Shown here: one piece after another, positions 1 to 5,113 of the stretch | Layout: the number at the start of each line of letters is the position of its first letter | Numbering within the stretch: position 1 is the stretch's first letter | From: WTJH01 sp049598145 | GTDB lineage: Bacteria > Bacteroidota > Bacteroidia > Flavobacteriales > Flavobacteriaceae | Length of the DNA stretch: 5,113 nt | NCBI GenBank assembly: GCA_049598145.1 | Contig: JBMYNJ010000091.1 | Coordinates: forward strand, 1 to 5,113 | Reading direction: 5' to 3' | The notes under the pieces: model-generated | Database searches by the model: none | What the model was told of the DNA's origin: nothing | The model's input: the letters and a program-made list of their open reading frames with translations, nothing else | Made by a program: the position numbers and the translations under genes

Positions 1-2
1 TT

Positions 3-401
3 GATAAAATTTCCACCGGGGCCCTGAGCGATCTTGAAAAAGTAACCAAACAGGCCCGGGCTATGGTTTCGGTCTACGGGTTAAATGACACTATTGGGAA
101 TATTACCTATTACGACTCATCAGGTCAGAATGAGTATGGCTTTTCTAAGCCATATTCAGAGCAAACCGCTCAGAAAATCGATGAAGAAATTTCAGAATTA
201 ATCGAAACACAATACCAAAGAGCTTGTGAACTTTTGAACCAGAATCAAGAAAAACTTACCAAGCTAGCTGAGCGACTTTTGGAAAAAGAAGTTATCTTTA
301 AAGACGATTTGGAGGAAATTCTCGGGAAACGCCCCTATGAAACCCCTGAGAAGAATCTTGATGTTGGCAACAAATCAAAAGTAAAAGAAGAAAAAAGTTA
401 A
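3..401 (+). CDS. ftsH: ATP-dependent zinc metalloprotease FtsH, C-terminal part (5' end outside window)
   Basis: This is the last 132 codons of FtsH, the membrane-anchored AAA+ protease that extracts and degrades misfolded membrane proteins and some short-lived regulators. The frame is open from base 3, before the first internal ATG at 63, so the gene is cut by the window edge and is not a small separate gene. Visible parts belong to the peptidase M41 domain: the helix DKISTGALSDLEKVTKQAR, which lies downstream of the zinc-binding HEXXH site in the family, then MVSVYGL, YYDSSGQ and GFSKPYSEQTAQKID, and the long helix ending in LLEKEVI. The AAA+ module, HEXXH motif and transmembrane segments are to the left and cannot be checked. 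After GKRPYE there is a short tail rich in Lys and Glu with no conserved motif, as is usual for FtsH. The stop is seven bases before the start of the LUD-domain gene, which implies cotranscription. No frameshift is seen. Confidence 0.96.
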   Translation, partial: DKISTGALSDLEKVTKQARAMVSVYGLNDTIGNITYYDSSGQNEYGFSKPYSEQTAQKIDEEISELIETQYQRACELLNQNQEKLTKLAERLLEKEVIFKDDLEEILGKRPYETPEKNLDVGNKSKVKEEKS

Positions 402-408
402 AGAAACC

Positions 409-1005
409 TTGGGCTTATTTGACGGACTTTTTGGGGGTAAAAAACAAAAGGCGAAAACCTCGAAAAGTCAATATTTACCAGACGTCAAAGAACCTGATGA
501 AATTAGTTTTGCCAAAAACTTTACTGAAAAAGGGGGGCGATTCATTTTTTGTGAATCCCTCGATGAGGCCCAACAAAACTTTAACGCTATCCTGAAAGAG
601 CATCAATGGACTTCAAATGAAGTGGTTTGCATCCAAAAAGAATTGGGGGAGCACTTCAATCTGAATGTGAGTCCCAAAGGCGGTAAAAAAATCTTAAAAA
701 ATGCTCCCGTTTTATTTCTGACTTGCGAATATTTAATCGCCAATACGGGAGGAATCATGATTTGTAGTTCGCAAGTGCATAAAATTGCACTCCCTGAATT
801 ACCGGAACAATTAATTATTTTTGCTAGTACTTCACAAATCAGTTCAGATGTAAGTGAGGGAATGTCCTCACTCAAATCGAAATATTTTGAGGATCTTCCC
901 ACCAATATTACAACTCTTAATCCCAAACACCCCGATCGAGAAACCGATTTTTTGAGCTACGGGAATAATTCCAAAAACATTTACTTACTGTTAGTCGAGG
1001 CGTAA
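409..1005 (+). CDS. LUD-domain protein (LutC/YkgG-like), function unknown
   Basis: This 198-residue soluble protein resembles the stand-alone LUD-domain proteins found beside ftsH and cdsA in Flavobacteriia. What is seen: an amphipathic start GLFDGLFGGKK followed by a Lys-rich linker (residues 11-20), the segment KGGRFIFCES (41-50), the glycine-containing core ANTGGIMICSSQ (111-122) that matches the LUD-family loop, and a hydrophobic C-terminal strand IYLLLVEA. There are four scattered Cys (48, 74, 106, 119) but no CxxC or ferredoxin-type cluster, so it is not LutB-like. There is no signal peptide or membrane helix. LUD proteins in LutABC take part in lactate oxidation, but no lutA or lutB lies nearby, so a lactate role is not supported here. 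The start is TTG at 409: the frame has a stop at 382-384 and no ATG or GTG between, and the next in-frame Met is residue 117. It lies between ftsH (7 bases) and cdsA (1 base), probably in one operon. Family call is fairly sure; role unknown. Confidence 0.85.
   Translation: MGLFDGLFGGKKQKAKTSKSQYLPDVKEPDEISFAKNFTEKGGRFIFCESLDEAQQNFNAILKEHQWTSNEVVCIQKELGEHFNLNVSPKGGKKILKNAPVLFLTCEYLIANTGGIMICSSQVHKIALPELPEQLIIFASTSQISSDVSEGMSSLKSKYFEDLPTNITTLNPKHPDRETDFLSYGNNSKNIYLLLVEA
997..1000 (+). promoter_or_regulatory. Possible Shine-Dalgarno site for cdsA (GAGG)
   Basis: GAGG lies within the last codons of the LUD-domain gene and ends six bases before the cdsA ATG at 1007, a suitable spacing for pairing with the 3' end of 16S rRNA. 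It is the only start in the window with a recognisable motif of this kind. Bacteroidota generally depend little on such sites, so it may be coincidental, and the one-base gap between genes would also allow translational coupling. Confidence 0.35.
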
Positions 1006-1006
1006 C

Positions 1007-1801
1007 ATGACAGAAAACACCATTCGTGCCTTATCAGGATTACTCTACATAGGGCTTATTTTGGGCAGTATTTATGCAGGAGAAATTTATTTTACCGGAC
1101 TTATCTTACTGTTTACTCTTTTGGTGCTTTGGGAATATTGTAGGCTTATCCGTAGCTCTCCCTACCTTCCGATTTTTACATACACTGCAATAGTACTGGG
1201 GTTCTATTGCTATCCTCAATTAAAGCATTTTAAAGATGGAATGATTCTTTCAGCCTTAGGGTCTGCACTTATTTTAACTGGATTCCTTCTAAGGGGTCAA
1301 AATTTACCCAAAAATATCATTAGACTTTTTACCTGGACATATATCATGGGGGGCAGTTTGGGAATAATCTCTCTTTACGGTGCACACCAAAGTCCTACTT
1401 TTTTGGTAGTCCTCACTTTTGGAACCATTTGGGCAAACAACACTTTTGCTTATTTGTTTGGCAAATCCTTAGGTAAAAACCCGTTAGCCCCCAAGGTATC
1501 CCCAAAAAAATCCTGGGAAGGTTTTTTTGGAGGAACGATAATGGCCGTTCTGTTTAGTATGATCTACAGCTGGATTTCCCATGAGATGCCCTTTGAACAG
1601 GGTGTGTTTTTTGGGGTTGGAGTAGCTATTCTTGCAACTTTAGGAGACCTGGTGCAATCCCAAATCAAACGGCAGGTCCAAGTAAAAGACAGTGGATCTC
1701 TACTGCCCGGTCATGGGGGCTTTTTTGATCGAATGGACAGTATTATCTTTACAGCCCCATTCATCACAGGAATTCATATCATATATTTTTATGTTTCATA
1801 A
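1007..1801 (+). CDS. cdsA: Phosphatidate cytidylyltransferase (CDP-diacylglycerol synthase)
   Basis: CdsA is an integral inner-membrane enzyme that joins phosphatidate and CTP to give CDP-diacylglycerol and pyrophosphate, the branch-point precursor of phosphatidylethanolamine, phosphatidylglycerol and cardiolipin. At 264 residues it has the usual length. Most of the chain is hydrophobic, with about seven or eight likely membrane segments (for example residues 8-25, 28-43, 55-69, 78-95, 107-124, 131-150, 174-190, 198-215). The family signature spans residues 218-244 and is complete: S218, K221, R222, K227, D228, G230, then PGHGGFFDRMD with H236, G237, G238, D241, R242 and D244. SPKKSWEG (165-172) is also typical. 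One oddity: the usual Asp in the WANDTFAY-type motif is Asn here (N145). The ATG at 1007 is one base after the upstream stop and gives the expected N-terminus. The 3' end overlaps psd by 11 bases. Identification is secure. Confidence 0.95.
   Translation: MTENTIRALSGLLYIGLILGSIYAGEIYFTGLILLFTLLVLWEYCRLIRSSPYLPIFTYTAIVLGFYCYPQLKHFKDGMILSALGSALILTGFLLRGQNLPKNIIRLFTWTYIMGGSLGIISLYGAHQSPTFLVVLTFGTIWANNTFAYLFGKSLGKNPLAPKVSPKKSWEGFFGGTIMAVLFSMIYSWISHEMPFEQGVFFGVGVAILATLGDLVQSQIKRQVQVKDSGSLLPGHGGFFDRMDSIIFTAPFITGIHIIYFYVS
1791..1801 (+). other. cdsA/psd reading-frame overlap (11 bases)
   Basis: The psd start codon lies inside the last codons of cdsA (Tyr-Val-Ser-stop), in a different frame, and the cdsA stop at 1799-1801 falls after the third codon of psd. 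The sequence before the psd ATG is A/T-rich without a purine-rich ribosome site. This arrangement favours reinitiation by ribosomes finishing cdsA, which would tie the amounts of two enzymes of the same lipid pathway. The overlap is directly visible; the coupling is inferred. Confidence 0.85.
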
Positions 1802-2447
1802 AGAGGGTTACCAAATTATCATCGTCAGCTTTTTGATCGCTGCAGCAGTTGCATTAATCGCGAATTCGTATGTAGAGCACTCCGTTCTCCGTTGGGCAAT
1901 CCTGGTCATAAACCTTGTTTTTTTAGGGTTAATCCTCCAGTTTTTTAGAAATCCCAAACGTACAACGGTACCAGATGTAAATGAGATCATCGCTCCGGTA
2001 GATGGCAAGGTGGTGATTATTGAAGAGGTCTATGAAAAGGAGTATTTTAAAGACCAGCGATTACAAGTGTCTATTTTTATGTCACCCTTAAATGTTCATG
2101 TGACTCGTTATCCAATTAGCGGAGAGGTTTTATTCAGTAAATATCACCCGGGAAAATATCTTGTCGCTTGGCACCCCAAATCCTCAGAGTTAAATGAACG
2201 GACAACGATTGTAGTTTCCAACGAAACTATAGGCCCAATTCTGTATCGGCAAATTGCTGGGGCTGTAGCGCGTAGGATAGTTAACTACGCAAAAAAGGGC
2301 CAGCAAGCCCAACAAGGAGCCGATGCTGGTTTCATTAAATTTGGATCTCGGGTAGATTTGTTTTTACCACTTGATGCAAAAATCAATGTTCAATTAAACG
2401 AACATGTCCGGGGTGGAGAACAGAGTATTGCTACGATCGGGAAATAA
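1791..2447 (+). CDS. psd: Phosphatidylserine decarboxylase, PSD-A type, pyruvoyl-dependent proenzyme
   Basis: This enzyme decarboxylates phosphatidylserine to phosphatidylethanolamine at the inner membrane. It is made as a proenzyme that cleaves itself at a Gly-Ser bond, turning the Ser into the pyruvoyl cofactor. The 218 residues fit the short PSD-A class. Seen in order: two N-terminal hydrophobic segments (about 8-25 and 35-51), FFRNPKR (51-57), APVDGKV with D71, the MSPLNVHVTRYP block with H101-equivalent region and H103, WHPKSSELNERT (127-138), and FGSR (184-187). By family analogy, cleavage falls between G185 and S186, giving a beta chain of 185 and an alpha chain of 33 residues, with D71, H103 and S186 as likely catalytic residues. 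I chose ATG 1791 because MFHKEG is the usual N-terminus in Bacteroidota; the frame is open further up to 1692, but that part is read inside the cdsA signature. It overlaps cdsA by 11 bases and has no Shine-Dalgarno site, suggesting coupled translation. Confidence 0.94.
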   Translation: MFHKEGYQIIIVSFLIAAAVALIANSYVEHSVLRWAILVINLVFLGLILQFFRNPKRTTVPDVNEIIAPVDGKVVIIEEVYEKEYFKDQRLQVSIFMSPLNVHVTRYPISGEVLFSKYHPGKYLVAWHPKSSELNERTTIVVSNETIGPILYRQIAGAVARRIVNYAKKGQQAQQGADAGFIKFGSRVDLFLPLDAKINVQLNEHVRGGEQSIATIGK

Positions 2448-2457
2448 GTCTCCTGAA

Positions 2458-5082
2458 TTATTGAAGCTGTTTTTCGAGCAAGGCAATTTTCTCAATCGCA
2501 TCCTGCGCTTTTTTTCGTTCTAATGCGACTACCTTTTCAGGGGCATTAGCCATAAATCTTTCATTGGAAAGCTTTTTTTCAACTCCCTTTAAAAATCCTT
2601 TGAGATAGTTTATTTCCTCCTGAAGTTTTTGCTGCTTTTCTTCGGCATTTTCGCTTTGTTCAAGTGGGATAAAGAAAGTACTCTTATCCACTCGAAAACT
2701 CACACTATTAACTTCTTCAGCTGGAACTGAATAAATGATTTCTGATAAAAAGCCCAGCTTTTGAACTACCTCCCCAAAAGGCAATTGGTCTGTTTGTACT
2801 TCGGCATAGAGGGATAACGGGGTTTTAAAACCAATCTGTCGCGCCTGTCGCTGCTTGCGGATATTGGAAATTAGCTCTTGGGTGTGCTCAAAATCCTGAA
2901 TGATTTTGGGATCAAAACTTTGAGCTTTCGGCCATTCACTCACCGTGAGTGCCTCTTCTGAAGAACGTTCCTGAACCGCATGCCATAATTCTTCGGACAA
3001 GAAAGGCATGAAAGGATGTAACAATTTTAGATTCTTTTCAAATAACACGATCAATCGCTGCTGGGTGGCAGCTGCCACAGGATTTCCGTATTCCGGCTTT
3101 AGTCCTTCTAAAAGCCAAGAGCAATAATCGTCCCATACCAATTTATAGATGGCCATCATGGCATCCGAGATTCGATATTTATCAAAATGATCGTTTACTG
3201 CCTCTAGGGTCTGATAAAATCGATTTTCATACCAATTTAAAAGCGCATTGTCTGCATCGGTACTCTCGAGCGCTTCATGAGTATCCCACGCTTGCAGGAG
3301 GCGATAGGCGTTCCATATTTTATTGGCAAAATTTTTCCCTTGCTGGCATAGAGCTTCATCAAAAAGCAAATCGTTCCCGGCAGGAGCGCTAAGCAAAAGC
3401 CCCACCCGAACCGCATCGGCTCCGAATTGTTCAATAAGCCCCAAAGCGTCTGGAGAATTTCCAAGTTGCTTGGACATTTTACGGCCTTGCTTATCCCGAA
3501 CCAATCCTGTCAGGTAAACTTTACTAAAAGGGTGTTTGTTGCGGAAAGCATATCCTGACATAATCATACGAGCTACCCAGAAAAACAAAATATCAGGCCC
3601 GGTAACCAAGTCTTGAGTCGGGAAATAATACTCCACTTCAGGATTATTAGGATTGCGAATTCCATCAAAAACCGAAATGGGCCACAACCAAGAAGAAAAC
3701 CAAGTATCCAAAACATCCGGATCCTGTCGGAGGTCCTTTTCTTGCAAATACTGGTTTCCTGATTTTTCACGTGCTTGGATTAAGGCTGCCTCGGCAGAAA
3801 TTGCAACGACGTATTCATCGGGCTCTATCCCATAATAATAGACGGGGATCCTATGTCCCCACCACAATTGTCTTGAAATATTCCAATCCCGGATGTTTTC
3901 CATCCAATGGCGGTATGTATTCTTAAATTTTTCTGGGATTAAAGCCACTTCTCCCGTTTCCATAACCGCTTTCAAAGCCGGCTGAGCGAGTTCTTCCATT
4001 CGGAGGAACCACTGCTCTGAAATCCGAGGTTCCACAACTGCTTTGGTGCGCTCTGATGTTCCAACTTTATGGCGATGTTGCTCTTTTTTGGCTAATATTC
4101 CTTCTTCATCCAAAGCCTTGGCGATAGCTTTTCTTGCCTCAAAGCGATCCATTCCTTCGAAAGAGAGTCCATGAGCATTGAGGGTGCCATCGGGATTAAA
4201 TATATCTATAAAGGCTAAATTGTGCTTTTCTCCCAACTCTTTGTCATTGGGATCGTGCGCTGGAGTAACTTTTAAGCATCCGGTACCAAACTCTCGATCG
4301 ACATAAGGATCGGTAATGATAGGGATTTCCCGATTCGCTAGAGGAACAATCGCTTTTTTTCCATGTAAGTGAATGTATCTTTCGTCTTCCGGATGAATAC
4401 AAATAGCGGTGTCTCCCAATAAGGTCTCCGGGCGAGTGGTTGCTATAGTAAGGTGATTCTCGGAGCCAACAATAGGGTAATGAATATGATATAAATGTCC
4501 GTCCTTTTCTTCATAAATCACCTCTTCATCTGAAACGGTGGTTTGTGCCTCAGGGTCCCAGTTAACCATTCGAAAGCCTTTATAAATAAGACCTTTTTCA
4601 TAGAGATCAACAAACACTTGTAACACGCTCTCATACATTTCTGGATCTAAAGTGAATCGGGTACGATTCCAATCGCATGAACATCCCAAATAACGTAATT
4701 GTTTAAGGATAACACCTCCGTATTCTTTCGTCCAATCCCAAGCGTGCTTTAAAAATTCGTCTCTACTAAGGTCTTTTTTGTCGATTCCTTGACCTTTTAA
4801 TTTGGCCACTACCTTAGCTTCGGTAGCTATAGAGGCATGATCGGTACCGGGCACCCAACAAGCGTTGAATCCCATCATTCGCGCTCGACGAATCAAGACG
4901 TCCTGTAGGGTATTATTGAGCATATGCCCCATGTGAAGAACCCCAGTTACATTGGGTGGAGGAATCACAATAGTGTAGGGCTGACGATTATCAGGTTGAG
5001 ACTTAAAATATTGCTGGTCTTCCCAATAATCCGACCATTTTTTTTCTATTGTGGCAGCAACAAATTTTGCTGGTATTTCCAT
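2458..5082 (-). CDS. valS: Valine--tRNA ligase (valyl-tRNA synthetase), complete
   Basis: ValS is the cytoplasmic class Ia synthetase that charges tRNA-Val and hydrolyses mischarged threonyl-tRNA-Val. The 874 residues are full family length. In order: the Rossmann-fold signature PPPNVTGVLHMGH (41-53, HIGH-type motif HMGH at 50-53); WVPGTDHASIATE (76-88); the CP1 editing domain at roughly 190-345 with TTRPET (215-220) and HDPND (276-280); SRQLWWGHRIPV (403-414); LDTWFSSWLWP (458-468); the KMSKS-type loop KMSKQ (535-539); the helical anticodon-binding domain at about 610-760, including HPFMPFLSEELW (689-700); and a charged C-terminal coiled-coil arm at about 808-874 that contacts tRNA in this family. 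The ATG at 5080-5082 gives a normal N-terminus (MEIPAKF). No motif is broken. It converges on psd with ten bases between stops and is transcribed separately from the lipid operon. Identification is secure. Confidence 0.98.
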   Translation of the reverse strand: MEIPAKFVAATIEKKWSDYWEDQQYFKSQPDNRQPYTIVIPPPNVTGVLHMGHMLNNTLQDVLIRRARMMGFNACWVPGTDHASIATEAKVVAKLKGQGIDKKDLSRDEFLKHAWDWTKEYGGVILKQLRYLGCSCDWNRTRFTLDPEMYESVLQVFVDLYEKGLIYKGFRMVNWDPEAQTTVSDEEVIYEEKDGHLYHIHYPIVGSENHLTIATTRPETLLGDTAICIHPEDERYIHLHGKKAIVPLANREIPIITDPYVDREFGTGCLKVTPAHDPNDKELGEKHNLAFIDIFNPDGTLNAHGLSFEGMDRFEARKAIAKALDEEGILAKKEQHRHKVGTSERTKAVVEPRISEQWFLRMEELAQPALKAVMETGEVALIPEKFKNTYRHWMENIRDWNISRQLWWGHRIPVYYYGIEPDEYVVAISAEAALIQAREKSGNQYLQEKDLRQDPDVLDTWFSSWLWPISVFDGIRNPNNPEVEYYFPTQDLVTGPDILFFWVARMIMSGYAFRNKHPFSKVYLTGLVRDKQGRKMSKQLGNSPDALGLIEQFGADAVRVGLLLSAPAGNDLLFDEALCQQGKNFANKIWNAYRLLQAWDTHEALESTDADNALLNWYENRFYQTLEAVNDHFDKYRISDAMMAIYKLVWDDYCSWLLEGLKPEYGNPVAAATQQRLIVLFEKNLKLLHPFMPFLSEELWHAVQERSSEEALTVSEWPKAQSFDPKIIQDFEHTQELISNIRKQRQARQIGFKTPLSLYAEVQTDQLPFGEVVQKLGFLSEIIYSVPAEEVNSVSFRVDKSTFFIPLEQSENAEEKQQKLQEEINYLKGFLKGVEKKLSNERFMANAPEKVVALERKKAQDAIEKIALLEKQLQ

Positions 5083-5113
5083 CCTAAATGTATTTGAGAG
5101 GCTAAAAGTAAGG
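5083..5113 (-). other. Partial upstream region of valS
   Basis: Only 31 bases upstream of the valS start are in the window. Read on the minus strand they are A/T-rich just before the ATG and show no clear Shine-Dalgarno motif; TAGG sits directly against the start codon, too close to serve. TACATTTA partly resembles the Bacteroidota -7 element (TAnnTTTG), but it lies three bases from the ATG, and the matching -33 region would fall at or past the edge. I cannot assign a promoter or T-box-like leader from this stretch. Confidence 0.3.

Noticed and set aside
63..401. Small independent 112-residue gene starting at ATG 63
   Set aside because: The frame is open to base 3 and the upstream residues match FtsH, so this is the tail of a longer protein.
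532..537. Run of six G as a frameshift or slippage site in the LUD gene
   Set aside because: The frame gives family-like sequence on both sides (KGGRFIFC), so neither an error nor programmed slippage is needed.
603..926. Antisense coding region opposite the LUD gene, and short open frames opposite or within valS (3237-3835)
   Set aside because: They lie wholly inside well-identified genes, have no recognisable motif, and read like shadow translations rich in Ser, Arg and Lys.
1692..1790. In-frame extension of psd upstream to an ATG at 1692
   Set aside because: The extra 33 residues are a shadow of the cdsA signature region in another frame and do not resemble a PSD N-terminus; MFHKEG from 1791 does.
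3466..3480. valS KMSKQ in place of KMSKS as a sign of a defective active site
   Set aside because: The Gln is, to my knowledge, common in Bacteroidota ValS (KMSKQLGNSPD), and every other motif is intact.
5085..5100. Bacteroidota-type promoter for valS
   Set aside because: The -7-like TACATTTA is imperfect and lies against the start codon; no -33 element can be seen within the window.
1..5113. Mobile element, CRISPR array, tRNA or other RNA gene, integration scar or defence cluster
   Set aside because: Nearly every base is within an identified housekeeping gene; I saw no repeat arrays, terminal inverted repeats, cloverleaf-like sequence or shift in composition.

Overview
The window (about 42% G+C by eye) looks like ordinary chromosomal housekeeping DNA from a member of the Bacteroidota, most likely Flavobacteriia or a close relative. 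Three things point there. The protein sequences have Bacteroidota character: the FtsH tail, a short PSD-A-type phosphatidylserine decarboxylase beginning MFHKEG, and a ValS with KMSKQLGNSPD. The gene order ftsH - LUD-domain gene - cdsA - psd is, from my knowledge of flavobacterial genomes, a recurrent block. Shine-Dalgarno signals are weak or absent before most starts. The assignment rests on pattern memory, not on a search.

Layout. Bases 3-401 (+) are the last 132 codons of ftsH, the membrane AAA+ zinc protease, cut by the left window edge. A small LUD-domain protein (409-1005, +) follows from a TTG start. Next come cdsA (1007-1801, +; CDP-diacylglycerol synthase) and psd (1791-2447, +; phosphatidylserine decarboxylase), whose reading frames overlap by 11 bases. 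valS (2458-5082, -; valyl-tRNA synthetase, complete) converges on psd with only 10 bases between the stop codons. The last 31 bases are the region upstream of valS.

How the genes work together. The four plus-strand genes are separated by 7, 1 and -11 bases, so they are very probably one transcription unit. Its theme is the inner membrane: proteolytic quality control (FtsH) and two steps of phosphatidylethanolamine synthesis (CdsA makes CDP-diacylglycerol; Psd makes phosphatidylethanolamine from phosphatidylserine). The intermediate enzyme, phosphatidylserine synthase, is not in the window. The LUD protein is the only member without an obvious role. ValS is functionally unrelated and separately transcribed.

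I see no mobile element, CRISPR array, RNA gene, integration scar or defence-like cluster, and no stretch over 300 bases lacks a gene. I did not find an undescribed multi-gene system. The most interesting points are the LUD protein embedded in a membrane-homeostasis operon and an Asp-to-Asn change at a usually conserved CdsA position.
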